A stretch of DNA of 64,000 bases, taken from contig NZ_VEED01000001.1 of NCBI RefSeq assembly GCF_007678255.1, positions 372,001 to 436,000 on the forward strand, written 5' to 3'. The notes under the pieces were generated by a model. That model was given only the letters and a program-made list of their open reading frames with translations. It made no database searches and was not told the origin of the DNA. Positions 55,433 to 64,000 of this stretch are shown here, in pieces; within the stretch, counting starts at the first letter, position 1, and every line of letters starts with the position of its first letter. Both the position numbers and the translations under genes were made by a program. The stretch comes from Bacillus sp. X1(2014). Its GTDB lineage: Bacteria > Bacillota > Bacilli > Bacillales_B > DSM-18226.

Positions 55433-56494
55433 TTACAGTATGATTAGTTCTTTTGTAGAATGTGTAAGTGCTTCGTTATGGTCCTTTGTAATCAACGTGT
55501 CATCTTCAATTCGAACACCGCCGAGACCTGGGATATAAATGCCAGGTTCACATGTTACCACCATTCCAGGTTCTAAAACGACATCTGATTTCAGCGACAA
55601 TCCCGGACCCTCATGGATCTCAAGTCCAATCCCATGTCCAGTTGAATGGCCAAAGTATTCACCATAACCTTTTTCTGTTATGTAATCTCGTGTGATTGCA
55701 TCTGCTTCCTTACCGGTCAATCCTGGTTTGATTCCCGCCATCCCACGTAATTGGGCTTCAAGAACAATTTCATAAATCTCTTTAAGCTTGGCATCCGGCT
55801 CGCCAACTGCCACGGTTCTTGTAATATCAGATACATAACCATTGTAATAACATCCATAATCCATTGTTACAATATCTCCAGCCTCAATAACTTTGTCACT
55901 TGCCACACCATGAGGAAGTGCAGAGCGATGACCTGAAGCAACAATCGTATCAAATGAAGAAGATGTAGCACCAACTCTTCTCATAAAAAACTCTAACTCA
56001 TTCGATACTTCTAATTCCGTCTTTCCTGGACTAATAAAGTCTAAGATGTGTTTAAATGCAGCATCAGCAATATCAGCTGCCACCTTTAATATCTTAAGCT
56101 CTGAATCCGTCTTTATCAAGCGTAACTTTTCAATTACTCCAGAAATCGGAACAAGTTCAGCTTCAATTTCCTTATCATATAATTTAAAAGAGGAATAGGT
56201 TAGAAAATCTTCTTCAAATCCAAGTTTTTGAATGCCAAGTTTCTTTGCTTGTACCGCTACCTCCTCAGGGATAGATCCTGTAGTCTTAATAATTTCGAAT
56301 CCCTGACATTGTTTAGTTGCTTGTTCAATATAGCGGAAATCTGTTAGAAACTGCGCTTTATCTGCACTGATTAACACAACACCGGCTGTGCCAGTAAAGT
56401 TAGATATATAGCGTCGATTAAATGGGCTTGTAATCAGAATCCCATCAATTCCCTTTGTTGAAAAATTCGATCTTAATTTTTCTATTTTATCCAT
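55433..56494 (-). CDS. yqhT: Xaa-Pro aminopeptidase family protein YqhT
   Basis: 353 residues, M24 pita-bread fold. Metal ligands lie in IVTMDYGCYYNGYVSDITRT, GHSTGHGIGLEIHEGPGLS (in two motifs), VTCEPGIYIPGLGGVRIED. N-terminal creatinase-like domain (ILITSPFNRRYISNFTGTAG). Cytoplasmic; cleaves N-terminal Xaa-Pro. The PapA name is used in B. subtilis. Upstream of efp. Confidence 0.9.
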   Translation of the reverse strand: MDKIEKLRSNFSTKGIDGILITSPFNRRYISNFTGTAGVVLISADKAQFLTDFRYIEQATKQCQGFEIIKTTGSIPEEVAVQAKKLGIQKLGFEEDFLTYSSFKLYDKEIEAELVPISGVIEKLRLIKTDSELKILKVAADIADAAFKHILDFISPGKTELEVSNELEFFMRRVGATSSSFDTIVASGHRSALPHGVASDKVIEAGDIVTMDYGCYYNGYVSDITRTVAVGEPDAKLKEIYEIVLEAQLRGMAGIKPGLTGKEADAITRDYITEKGYGEYFGHSTGHGIGLEIHEGPGLSLKSDVVLEPGMVVTCEPGIYIPGLGGVRIEDDTLITKDHNEALTHSTKELIIL

Positions 56495-56572
56495 GACTCT
56501 CCACTCTCCTTTTCAAATCAAATGAGGACAAAAATATTTTATCACAACCTACCAAATCCGACTAATCGAAAC

Positions 56573-57070
56573 TTAGGCTGACTCCTCTTTCTCTTGAACT
56601 TTATTATTTTGATACTCATAATTTATGGAATATCCAATAAAAATTCCATATACGATATATATACAAATGGAAGTAATGATTGTATCTCGGTTTAAATCAA
56701 AGAATGGTTTTATTCCAGGAAACAGTGGATTGAGAATAAAGAATACCACTGCAAACAAGACCAGACCGTACCCAAGACCAAACCAAAAACCTTTAAACTT
56801 CTTCAAGGCAGCATAGTAAATAAACGCGGCTACCACTGAACAAATTCCAATTAAAATGATGGAAATGATTGTACCAAGCCATTCATGCTTCCAATCGCCT
56901 AGAGCCCAAGGCTCCAGGATGACAGTGGGGCGAATTTCTGTAAAACTTAAATAGGAAGCTAACCAGCCAATTGTTCCCCAGAACAAGCCTCCAAATAACC
57001 CTGTCCAAAAGACCATTACCGGAAAGGACATGGGTTTAGGATAATTACCTATTTTTTGCTCATTTGACAT
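56573..57070 (-). CDS. yqhR: YqhR family membrane protein
   Basis: 165 residues from the ATG at 57070 (MSNEQKIGNYPKPMSFPVMV), 8 nt behind GGAGG. Four hydrophobic segments (VMVFWTGLFGGLFWGTIGWL; TIISIILIGICSVVAAFIYY; GLGYGLVLFAVVFFIL; ICIYIVYGIFIGYSI). Function unknown. Normally yqhS (3-dehydroquinate dehydratase) lies between yqhT and yqhR in B. subtilis; it is missing here. Confidence 0.82.
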   Translation of the reverse strand: MSNEQKIGNYPKPMSFPVMVFWTGLFGGLFWGTIGWLASYLSFTEIRPTVILEPWALGDWKHEWLGTIISIILIGICSVVAAFIYYAALKKFKGFWFGLGYGLVLFAVVFFILNPLFPGIKPFFDLNRDTIITSICIYIVYGIFIGYSINYEYQNNKVQEKEESA

Positions 57071-57346
57071 TATAACAACCTCCATTAACTTTCTGCTTCT
57101 TCGCTGCCTTATTTGCCGTCATTCTTGTGATACTGCCCCTAAAAAAACAGGGTCAACAAAGGCCATAATAAATTCCATTTTTTATTATGTCCTTAGGTAT
57201 ACAATCCCTTGCATAAAAAAAAACTTTTTAATTGGAAATATTATGTCATTCCTAGAGGTTTTTTCATTTTTCTAGTAGAATAGAATTAAGTACATACAGA
57301 TTTTTTCTACTTCTGCTGTTGTGCAACTTTTGATTAGGTTGGTGTT

Positions 57347-58297
57347 ATGTATATGTCTAGTTCTCAAAAACCTGTTTATGGCGGCCAAGCGGTTGTCGAA
57401 GGTGTAATGTTTGGTGGAAAACATCATTATGTAACTGCGGTTCGCAGGAAGGATCAATCTGTAGAATATTTTCATTTGCCGCGTAAAGCAAATCCTTATT
57501 TTACAATGTTAAAAAAAATCCCTTTTCTTCGTGGGATTATTGCCATTATAGAGTCTAGTGCAAATGGATCTAAACATTTAAACTTCTCAACGGAAAGATT
57601 TGATGTTGACCCAAAAGAAGATGAAATGATAAAAGAAAAAGAAGTCTCAAAATTAACCATGTATCTTGGTGTAGCAGCAATCGGTGTCATCTCATTTTTA
57701 TTTGGTAAATTCGCTTTTACATTAATTCCGGTGTTCCTTGCCGTTTTAACAAAACCAATTTTCCCTTCAGATTTTGCTCAAGTGCTAGTGGAAGGCTTTT
57801 TTAAACTGATCTTACTAATATCCTATATTTATTTTGTCTCCCTTACACCATTGATAAAAAGAGTGTTTCAATATCACGGTGCTGAACATAAAGTAATTAA
57901 TACGTTCGAAGCAGGGGCAGAGTTAACTGTTGAAAATGTGCAGGCTCATTCTCGACTCCATTACCGCTGTGGCAGTAGTTTCATCTTATTTACTGTAATT
58001 GTAGGTGTGTTTGTTTACATGTTTGTACCGACTACTCCGCTTTGGTTAAGGGTTGTCGACCGACTCCTTTTAATCCCGGTTGTTCTAGGAATCGCTTTTG
58101 AAATCCTTCAAGTGACTAACAAACTCAGAGATGTTCCTGTCTTAAAATATCTTGGGTTACCTGGTCTTTGGCTTCAATTAATAACAACGAAGGAACCACA
58201 AGATGACCAAGTGGAAGTAGCGATTCTTTCTTTTAACCGGTTATTAAAAATGGAGAAGGAAACTGAGTTCTCCATAGAAAGTGAAGAAATTGTCTAA
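57347..58297 (+). CDS. yqhQ: DUF1385 membrane protein YqhQ
   Basis: 316 residues. KPVYGGQAVVEGVMFGGKHH is the family hallmark near the N terminus; the middle and end hold about four to five helices. YHGAEHKVINTFEAGAEL and SRLHYRCGSSFILFTVIVG are further conserved parts with histidines. Function unknown. ATG at 57347 or 57353; ribosome binding site is weak (GGTTGGTG). Confidence 0.88.
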   Translation: MYMSSSQKPVYGGQAVVEGVMFGGKHHYVTAVRRKDQSVEYFHLPRKANPYFTMLKKIPFLRGIIAIIESSANGSKHLNFSTERFDVDPKEDEMIKEKEVSKLTMYLGVAAIGVISFLFGKFAFTLIPVFLAVLTKPIFPSDFAQVLVEGFFKLILLISYIYFVSLTPLIKRVFQYHGAEHKVINTFEAGAELTVENVQAHSRLHYRCGSSFILFTVIVGVFVYMFVPTTPLWLRVVDRLLLIPVVLGIAFEILQVTNKLRDVPVLKYLGLPGLWLQLITTKEPQDDQVEVAILSFNRLLKMEKETEFSIESEEIV

Positions 58298-58363
58298 ATC
58301 TTTGTTTGATCGTGTTTAAAAGATTATAAAAATGCTTAAGATGCTCTTAGGGAGGTGGCTTTC

Positions 58364-58750
58364 TTGAAAAATCGGACATTTGTTAATGTGGTTATTGGGG
58401 GACTTATCATTCTAGCATTACTTGGTGTTATTGGTACATTTACAGCTAATCCAGCCGGTTTTATTCAAAGTATAGCTGTCATGGCACTGGTTGTTTTAGT
58501 CGTTTATTTCCTAGTTCGAAAGTTTACCGGCTCAAGCCCTCAGAAAAAAGAGCAGCGGGCATTTCTAAAAGCAGCAAAAAAATCAAAAAAACGATTACAA
58601 CAAAAGAGTGGGGAAGGAACTGTTAAGACCTCCTCTCTCGGGACGTTGGCATCATTAAAGAAAAGCAACAAGACAAAAAAGAAATCACCTGCACATTTGA
58701 CCGTAATCGACGGCAAAAAGGGGAAAAAGAAAAATCGAGCGTCTCTATAA
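58364..58750 (+). CDS. yqhP: SA1362 family protein YqhP
   Basis: 128 residues from the TTG at 58364 (KNRTFVNVVIGGLIILAL), 8 nt behind GGAGG; an upstream GTG overlaps the ribosome binding site. Two membrane helices, then a very basic tail (KKSKKRLQQK, KKSNKTKKKS, KKGKKKNRASL). Function unknown. Order yqhQ-yqhP-yqhO as in B. subtilis. Confidence 0.8.
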   Translation: MKNRTFVNVVIGGLIILALLGVIGTFTANPAGFIQSIAVMALVVLVVYFLVRKFTGSSPQKKEQRAFLKAAKKSKKRLQQKSGEGTVKTSSLGTLASLKKSNKTKKKSPAHLTVIDGKKGKKKNRASL

Positions 58751-58764
58751 GCGCTCGATTTTTT
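58731..58764 (+). terminator. Terminator of yqhQP
   Basis: AAATCGAGCG and CGCTCGATTT form the stem, followed by a run of eight T residues. It overlaps the yqhP stop. Confidence 0.85.
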
Positions 58765-58798
58765 TTATTTTTATGCATAGGCATAAGACAATTCTAAA

Positions 58799-59683
58799 TC
58801 AATATCCCCATGTTTTCAAAAATTGTTTCGCTTTTTCTTTTCCTAAATTAAATAATTCGCGTTTCTTTTCCTCTGTTAAAGAAAATTCAGTAGATAAAAC
58901 ACCCTCCGTAGGGATAAAGATTATATTCTTTACGTGTTTTTTGGAAATATATCTGGAATCGTGGGCATCTTTCATTGTTTCAAATAAAGCAGCAAATAAT
59001 TGTACCGCATTTTTAATCTTATGTTTTTCATGCTCATACTCACTAGAGTTTAATTTAATTCCAAGCACTGGTCTTACTTTTTGTACATTTTCCTTATCAA
59101 AGAGCCACATTGGAAAGTTGCTCAGAACCCCTCCGTCAACTAATACATTCATTCCGTCCATTGATCGCATTTTTACTGGCTCAAAGAAGTAAGGGATACT
59201 GCAGCTGATTCTTATCGCTTTAGCAATGGGGAATGAGGCTGGTGAAATGCCATATTTCTGTAAGTCATCGGGTAAAACAATCATTTGCCCATTTGAAAGG
59301 TCTGAAGCGATGACCCTAAGTGCCTGAGGGGGCAAATCTGAGAATGTTTTTAACCCTTTTGCCTCAAGTTTTTCACAAAGCCATTTTTCCAGCTCGTTTC
59401 CTTTATAAAGTCCTAGCTTCCAATAGACAAACAGCCATTTTGCAAATGGGAAGGGAATTAGTGTTTTGCGGGCATCCAGTAGTTTTGAAAGGTCTAACTC
59501 GTCAACTAATTGGAAAATTTCTTTACTTGTATAACCGGCAGCAATTAATGCGGCAACGATTGACCCTGCACTTGTTCCTGCCAACCTGGCAAATCTCATT
59601 CCCTTTTCTTCTATTTCATCGCAGGCCCCAATTAGTGCAAACCCCTTAATACCTCCTCCAGAAAACACGCCGTCTATATACAT
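58799..59683 (-). CDS. yqhO: Patatin-like phospholipase YqhO
   Basis: 294 residues from the ATG at 59683 (MYIDGVFSGGGIKGFALIGA), behind AGGAGTGG. Oxyanion hole SGGGIKG, nucleophile serine in AGTSAGSIVAALIAAGY and catalytic aspartate in VLVDGGVLSNFPMWLF. Cytoplasmic lipid acyl hydrolase family (RssA/YlbK-like). The longer frame adds 34 residues without homology. Confidence 0.88.
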   Translation of the reverse strand: MYIDGVFSGGGIKGFALIGACDEIEEKGMRFARLAGTSAGSIVAALIAAGYTSKEIFQLVDELDLSKLLDARKTLIPFPFAKWLFVYWKLGLYKGNELEKWLCEKLEAKGLKTFSDLPPQALRVIASDLSNGQMIVLPDDLQKYGISPASFPIAKAIRISCSIPYFFEPVKMRSMDGMNVLVDGGVLSNFPMWLFDKENVQKVRPVLGIKLNSSEYEHEKHKIKNAVQLFAALFETMKDAHDSRYISKKHVKNIIFIPTEGVLSTEFSLTEEKKRELFNLGKEKAKQFLKTWGY

Positions 59684-59773
59684 GGCAGCCACTCCTAAAG
59701 ATGAAGTTATTTTTACATCTTTAAGCAGTTGCATTAATAAATAGTACGGTAGACAAGTAAAAAATTTATAAAT

Positions 59774-59805
59774 AAAAAAGAACATTGTTTTTGCACAATG
59801 TTCTT
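59774..59805 (-). terminator. Terminator of the NlpC/P60 hydrolase gene
   Basis: AAGAACATTGT and ACAATGTTCTT stem with a 5-nt loop, followed by TTTTT on the minus strand. Confidence 0.8.
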
Positions 59806-59841
59806 GGTTTATTATCGATATTGAAACCGCTTAACTTTGTA

Positions 59842-60291
59842 TTAAAATCTTTTTGCTCCAATAAATCTTGGCTTCCAATAACTATTATTTGTAGAAGCAA
59901 TGGAAACTCCCTTTGAAGATGAAGATTGAATCATTTGACCGCCACCTATGTAAATCGCCACATGACTTGGTTTGCTTGCCTTATTTTGGGCAAAGAACAT
60001 TAAGTCTCCAACCTTTAAAGATTTAACACGGTATCCTTTTTTGTAGAACATTTCAGCTGCCGTTCTTGGCAATACTTTGCCAGCCTTACCATAAGAATAT
60101 TTAACCAAACCTGAGCAGTCAAATCCTCTTGGTGATAACCCGCCCCATCGATATGGAACTCCGAGATTTGCTTTTGCAACTTTGATTGCTTTTGTATGAT
60201 AAGAGGCTGCTTCCGCTTTATCACCCATAGTGGTAAACAATGAACTAAGAATAATTGTCATAGCTATGGCTGCAATGATTTTTTTCAACAT
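59842..60291 (-). CDS. Secreted NlpC/P60 cell-wall hydrolase
   Basis: 149 residues from the ATG at 60291 (MLKKIIAAIAMTIIL), 10 nt behind GGGGG. Signal peptide with likely cleavage after AEA. A single NlpC/P60 domain: catalytic cysteine in PRGFDCSGLVKYSYG, histidine in KPSHVAIYIGGGQMIQ. No SH3 or LysM wall-binding domains, so a minimal endopeptidase. Cuts D-Glu to diamino acid bonds in peptidoglycan, by family. Confidence 0.87.
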   Translation of the reverse strand: MLKKIIAAIAMTIILSSLFTTMGDKAEAASYHTKAIKVAKANLGVPYRWGGLSPRGFDCSGLVKYSYGKAGKVLPRTAAEMFYKKGYRVKSLKVGDLMFFAQNKASKPSHVAIYIGGGQMIQSSSSKGVSIASTNNSYWKPRFIGAKRF

Positions 60292-60477
60292 CTTGTTTAA
60301 TCCCCCTGTGTGCTTCGATATCATTAATATACAAAAATAGAGTAACACCGAAGTAACAGGTAGATTACAGTTATATTACAAATTTCGACTTTATTCTAAA
60401 AATTCAAGTAGTTAAATTCATTTATTTTGTAGTATTTTAAAATATTTATCAGTTTTATCGACATTTATCACGCAAAA

Positions 60478-60501
60478 AATGGGGGAAATTCTTCCCCCAT
60501 T
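60478..60501 (-). terminator. Terminator of nrdJ
   Basis: AATGGGGGAA and TTCCCCCATT stem, then TTTTTT on the minus strand. Starts 15 bp past the nrdJ stop. Confidence 0.85.
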
Positions 60502-60515
60502 AATTACTTACAAAC

Positions 60516-63074
60516 TTATAATCCACATTTTAATTGGGCTCCACAGTTGGTACACGTATTGCAGCCGCCCATTTCTTTTACTTTACCGGTACGGCACACC
60601 GGGCATGTGTTTCCTACTTCAGATCCAATTGTAACACTTGTTGAACGAAGTTCGCTGATTGTATCAACAAGGACCACATGCTGTTTTGGTTTTTCATTAA
60701 AAATGGATAATTGTTCATTGGTGTTTTCTTCTGCTTTCAGTGTTAATACCTGTGAATCACGTGAGCCATCAACATAAACAGTTCCACCTTTTGCTCCGCC
60801 GCGGTATAAACGCTGGTATACTTTTTCAACCTGTTCAACGCTATACCCTTTGGGTGCATTGACTGTTTTACTGATGGAGCTGTCGATCCAGCGCTGGATG
60901 ACACATTGAACATCCGCATGTGCTTCTGTCGTTAGTTCCATCGCTGTAACAAACCAGTGTGGAAGATTGTTTTCATCTGCTTCAGGGTGCTTATCTAGGT
61001 ATTCTTTCACGATATCCGCTTTTACCTCAATAAATTTACCAAGACGTCCGCTGCGGAAGTAAGAGAATGAGAAATAAGGCTCTAATCCGGTTGAAACTCC
61101 AACCATTGTTCCAGTGGATCCCGTTGGAGCAACAGTTAATAAATGAGAGTTTCTAATTCCACTGTCTAAAATAGATTGGCGGATATCATCAGGCATTTTC
61201 TTCATATATCCAGTTTCGATGAATGCTTGACGTAATCGATTGGTTTCAGTTTGTGTATCACCAGTTAAGAATGGAAAACTTCCTTTCTCTTTTGCCAATT
61301 CTATCGAAGTTCTGTATGCAGTAGTTGCAATTACTTCAAAAACTTGATCGACTAGTTCGTTTCCTTCAGGCGAGCCGTACTTAGTTTCACAATAAATCAG
61401 CATGTCATGTAAGCCCATTACTCCAAGCCCTACACGTCGTTCACCAAGTGCCTGCTTTTTGTTTTCTTCAAGGAAGTATGGTGTTGCGTTGATGACATTA
61501 TCCTGCATCCGTACTCCTACGGCTACTGTTTTCTTAAGTTTTTCAAAATCAACAGTTTTTGTTTCTTTATCAGCCATTTCCGCCAAGTTGACTGCTGCAA
61601 GGTTACAGACAGAAAATGGTGCAAGTGGTTGTTCCCCACATGGGTTTGTTGCAACGACTTGTTGGCCATATGCTTTTGCATTGGTCATGTCATTTGCGTT
61701 GTCGATAAAAAATATTCCAGGTTCTGCTGAGTAGGTCGCGCAAATATTGATTAGGTTCCATAGTTCTTTCGCTTTGAACCTTTTGTAGACCCGTACCTTA
61801 TGTCCAAGTTTTTCCCACTCGCGAACGTCACCTACTTTATGCCATTCTTCATTGTAAATTTTCATTTCTTCTTGATCATACTGTTCAACATATGGGAAGC
61901 GCAGTTCATATTCACTATCGTTTTCAACAGCTTCCATAAATTCCTTTGTTAAACACACAGAAATATTTGCCCCAGTAAGGAACTCAGAATTGTGTACTGT
62001 GTAGTTACCACCGGTTAATAATTTCTCTTCTGCATCAGCAATGATGTTTTCATCAAATCCACCGAAGCCTTGAATGTTTTTATAATTTACAATTCCTTGA
62101 TACATTGCAGTTTCTCTTAGAGTTAGAGGAGTAAACTTTAACTTATCTTTAGCAAGTTTTTTAATCGTTTCATCATTTGTATTTTCAATTAAGAATCGTA
62201 GGATTCTAGGATTTTGCATCTTAGAAATAATAAATTCAATAATGTCTGGATGCCAGTCAGCTAGCATGATCATTTGAGCTCCGCGTCTAGAACCGCCCTG
62301 CTCAACCAAATGTGTCAATTTCGCAATATCATCCAACCATGAAACCGAACCAGATGATTTACCATTTACGCCTCTTGCTAGTGTATTACGCGGTCTCAAT
62401 GTTGAACCATTTGTACCAACTCCGCCGCCGCGGCTCATAATCTCCATTACCTGTTTACGATGGTCAGAGATCCCTTCACGTGAGTCTGGGACGAAAGGCA
62501 TAACATAGCAATTGAAGTACGTAACATCGGTATCTGCCCCAGCACCGTAAAGGACTCGCCCAGCAGGAATGAAGTTCATGTTAACAAGTTCTTGATAAAA
62601 CCGTTCTGTCCATTCTCTTCGCTTCTCTACCGTTTCTTCTACAGAAGCAAGCCCCGTAGCATTACGCTTCGCAATTTGCTCATAGAAGAGCTCTAACGGC
62701 TTTTCAATCACATCTAATGACCTGACAATCACACCTGTGCTAGCTTCTTCAGGATCATCGAGTACTCCTCTAAATTCCTCTTCGACTAGAACTTTTGCTT
62801 TTTTCTTTTCCCAGTCGATTTCCTGGATATATCCAAGGCCGCGTGCTGGAAATTTCGGATCCTCTTTAATAGTTAAAACAACGAAGTCGTCGTTAGTAAG
62901 GGTAATTTTTGCAGTGTCTTTAAAGGTATAGCGGTCCAACATTACCAAACGAGAAACACCTTTGTGAGTTATTTTCATATCTGGGGTAACTGGATGCACC
63001 TGGGGGAATAAGCGGATATCCTCATTCAACCTATCAAAATCAATATTCATTGTTTGTCTAAAAACTACAGACAT
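60516..63074 (-). CDS. nrdJ: Adenosylcobalamin-dependent (class II) ribonucleotide reductase
   Basis: Makes deoxyribonucleotides without oxygen, using B12. 852 residues. Conserved parts: NFIPAGRVLYGAGADTDVTY with YFNCYVMPF, MEIMSRGGGVGTNGSTLRPR, the active-site NPCGEQPLAPFSVCN and VAPTGSTGTMVGVSTGLEP. C-terminal zinc-ribbon-like tail has cysteine pairs (NTCPVCRTGKVKEMGGCNTC, TNCG). No intein. Not part of the B. subtilis chromosome, where class Ib nrdEF is used; placed here between yqhO and lipM. Shares its B12 need with mutB. Confidence 0.93.
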   Translation of the reverse strand: MSVVFRQTMNIDFDRLNEDIRLFPQVHPVTPDMKITHKGVSRLVMLDRYTFKDTAKITLTNDDFVVLTIKEDPKFPARGLGYIQEIDWEKKKAKVLVEEEFRGVLDDPEEASTGVIVRSLDVIEKPLELFYEQIAKRNATGLASVEETVEKRREWTERFYQELVNMNFIPAGRVLYGAGADTDVTYFNCYVMPFVPDSREGISDHRKQVMEIMSRGGGVGTNGSTLRPRNTLARGVNGKSSGSVSWLDDIAKLTHLVEQGGSRRGAQMIMLADWHPDIIEFIISKMQNPRILRFLIENTNDETIKKLAKDKLKFTPLTLRETAMYQGIVNYKNIQGFGGFDENIIADAEEKLLTGGNYTVHNSEFLTGANISVCLTKEFMEAVENDSEYELRFPYVEQYDQEEMKIYNEEWHKVGDVREWEKLGHKVRVYKRFKAKELWNLINICATYSAEPGIFFIDNANDMTNAKAYGQQVVATNPCGEQPLAPFSVCNLAAVNLAEMADKETKTVDFEKLKKTVAVGVRMQDNVINATPYFLEENKKQALGERRVGLGVMGLHDMLIYCETKYGSPEGNELVDQVFEVIATTAYRTSIELAKEKGSFPFLTGDTQTETNRLRQAFIETGYMKKMPDDIRQSILDSGIRNSHLLTVAPTGSTGTMVGVSTGLEPYFSFSYFRSGRLGKFIEVKADIVKEYLDKHPEADENNLPHWFVTAMELTTEAHADVQCVIQRWIDSSISKTVNAPKGYSVEQVEKVYQRLYRGGAKGGTVYVDGSRDSQVLTLKAEENTNEQLSIFNEKPKQHVVLVDTISELRSTSVTIGSEVGNTCPVCRTGKVKEMGGCNTCTNCGAQLKCGL

Positions 63075-63108
63075 GAGAACAACTCCTTCATGTAAATATC
63101 TACCTATT

Positions 63109-63144
63109 GTGCTAAATCTAGCAGTATTACGCTATATCTAGTTG
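63109..63144. promoter_or_regulatory. Candidate tandem NrdR boxes upstream of nrdJ
   Basis: Two related palindromes: TGCTAAATCTAGCA (63110-63123) and ACGCTATATCTAGTTG (63129-63144). The second fits the NrdR box ACACTATATATAGTGT at 12 of 16 positions, the first at 8 of 16. Centres are 20 bp apart, about two helix turns. Confidence 0.4.
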
Positions 63145-63207
63145 GTTTGTATTTTAAGGTTATCATAGCCGCCCAGAATAAATCAACTAAATATCAATAT
63201 ATAGTAC

Positions 63208-63221
63208 CGAAAATATTTTCG
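63208..63221. promoter_or_regulatory. Palindrome upstream of nrdJ
   Basis: CGAAAATATTTTCG, a perfect 14-bp palindrome 134-147 bp upstream of nrdJ. It resembles a degenerate LexA (DinR) box, and its flank also contains TGTCGAA, a 0A box. The rest of the 63075-63372 gap shows no gene; I saw no B12 riboswitch in it. Confidence 0.3.
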
Positions 63222-63372
63222 ACACCACTACATATTGTATACGGAACGAACAACAACTATTTTGTCAAACTCAAGAAATAATATATTTAATAGAAATCAA
63301 AAGCTTTTCGTCGATTTTCGTCAGAAATCAGGAAAATTTAACAAATTTCGCAGGTTGCTTCTTTTAGAAAAC

Positions 63373-63394
63373 AAAAAAGCGACGCAATCGTCGC
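63373..63394 (-). terminator. Terminator of lipM
   Basis: GCGACGATTGCGTCGC stem on the minus strand followed by six T residues, 4 bp past the lipM stop. Confidence 0.8.
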
Positions 63395-63397
63395 GAT

Positions 63398-64000
63398 TTA
63401 TCTTTTATAATTCCATTCATCATTCTCATAGCGCTCTTTAGCAATTTTATCAACGTACGCAAGTTCTTCCTCAGTTAATTGATAAGGTTCAAGATCAATA
63501 TTTAGTCCTTCCGCAAAACCCTTATAAAAAGCTTCCTTTGCTTCCACAAGAGAAATTCTCCTTGGACTAATCGCGTTGATAGCAACCGCTTTGTCCTTAA
63601 AGGCTTTTCTCATTCGTTCCTTGACTCTTTCACTAGGATATTTAAATAAACTAAATAATTTATCCTCATCTAAATCCAACAATATGGAACCGTGCTGAAG
63701 GATGACTCCTTTTTGTCTCGTTTGTGCACTGCCGGCTACTTTTCTGCCTTCGACCACAAGTTCATACCAACTCGGGGCATCAAAGCATACAGCTGAGCGA
63801 GGGTTTTTCAAGGCATCCCTTTCTTCCGCTGTTTTTGGGACTGCAAAATATGCCTCAAGTCCTAAATGGTGAAATCCTTTTAAAATACCTTCAGAAATCA
63901 CACGATAGGCTTCTGTCACTGAATTTGGCATTTCTGGATGGTCCTCAGAAACGATTACACTGTAGGTAAGCTCGTGCTCATGTAGCACTCCACGCCCGCC
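63398..64000 (-). CDS. lipM: Octanoyltransferase LipM, start cut by window edge
   Basis: Moves octanoyl groups from acyl carrier protein to GcvH for lipoate synthesis. 200 residues of the C-terminal part are visible; the full protein is about 278. The frame runs to the window end, where [17 protein letters not shown] is typical of the lipoate transferase fold. The likely catalytic cysteine is in [19 protein letters not shown], and [14 protein letters not shown] follows. Lipoate made this way is used by BkdB. B. subtilis yqhM. Confidence 0.88.
   Translation of the reverse strand, partial: GGRGVLHEHELTYSVIVSEDHPEMPNSVTEAYRVISEGILKGFHHLGLEAYFAVPKTAEERDALKNPRSAVCFDAPSWYELVVEGRKVAGSAQTRQKGVILQHGSILLDLDEDKLFSLFKYPSERVKERMRKAFKDKAVAINAISPRRISLVEAKEAFYKGFAEGLNIDLEPYQLTEEELAYVDKIAKERYENDEWNYKR

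Noticed and set aside
63075..63397. Cobalamin riboswitch before nrdJ
   Set aside because: I looked for a B12-box-like segment and long-range pairing and saw none; the gap is also short for one. An Rfam search would settle it.
1..64000. CRISPR arrays, tRNA or rRNA genes, insertion sequences, phage genes
   Set aside because: Read for on both strands; no regular spaced repeats, no cloverleaf-like segment, no transposase or phage-type protein was found.

Overview
The window is a low-GC Gram-positive chromosome segment from an endospore-forming member of the Bacillaceae. The evidence is spo0A, spoIVB and a complete spoIIIAA-AH operon, plus gene order that tracks the Bacillus subtilis yqj-yqi-yqh region almost gene for gene. 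The exact genus is not proven; a Neobacillus-like or related soil Bacillus is my guess. Nearly all genes lie on the minus strand, so the operons read from high to low coordinates.

Region by region. (1) 1-6700: end of methylmalonyl-CoA epimerase, the 31-residue gene prli42, an L,D-transpeptidase (yqjB), yqjA, a GC-rich interspersed repeat, the arginine ABC transporter artPQR with an ARG box, an M20 peptidase and bacilliredoxin brxB. (2) 6800-22430: methylmalonyl-CoA mutase (mutA, mutB) with its chaperone meaB, then the branched-chain keto acid operon ptb-bcd-buk-lpdV-bkdAA-bkdAB-bkdB behind a sigma-54 promoter, with its activator gene bkdR upstream. Together with the epimerase these take valine and isoleucine carbon to succinyl-CoA. 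(3) 22600-43500: yqzF, a glycerophosphodiesterase, a YycC-like small gene, then the housekeeping and sporulation block spo0A, spoIVB, recN, ahrC, yqxC, dxs, ispA, xseB, xseA, folD, nusB, yqhY, accC, accB and spoIIIAH-AA. (4) 43690-54725: an island not found in B. subtilis between spoIIIAA and efp. It holds a SIMPL-domain gene, an 11-gene operon for System I cytochrome c maturation (ccm), a membrane-anchored diheme cytochrome c, a PCYCGC lipoprotein and a four-helix membrane protein. (5) 54850-64000: efp, yqhT, yqhR, yqhQ, yqhP, yqhO, an NlpC/P60 hydrolase, a B12-dependent ribonucleotide reductase and the start-truncated lipM.

The most unusual signal is at 53622-54071. The PCYCGC lipoprotein reading frame meets an in-frame TGA at codon 105 and then continues for 44 sense codons in the same frame. 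The TGA sits where I expect the first cysteine of a CxxC pair (UDTC), and the following 50 bases hold a 7-bp hairpin with a G-containing apical loop 22 nt past the TGA, matching the bacterial SECIS layout. I read this as a probable selenocysteine lipoprotein, co-transcribed with the diheme cytochrome c and next to a complete Ccm system. Ccm is itself unusual here because Bacillus relatives normally use the ResBC (System II) route. The CcmE carries the CxxxY haem-binding variant, and the CcmH-like protein carries a CxCGC motif resembling that of the lipoprotein.

Several starts were moved from the longest open frame to the start that has a good ribosome binding site and fits known homologues. 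These include spo0A (GTG), ptb (TTG downstream of the sigma-54 promoter), spoIIIAA (GTG), xseB (GTG) and spoIIIAD (apparently ATT). Statements about homologues and synteny are from memory; no database search was run.
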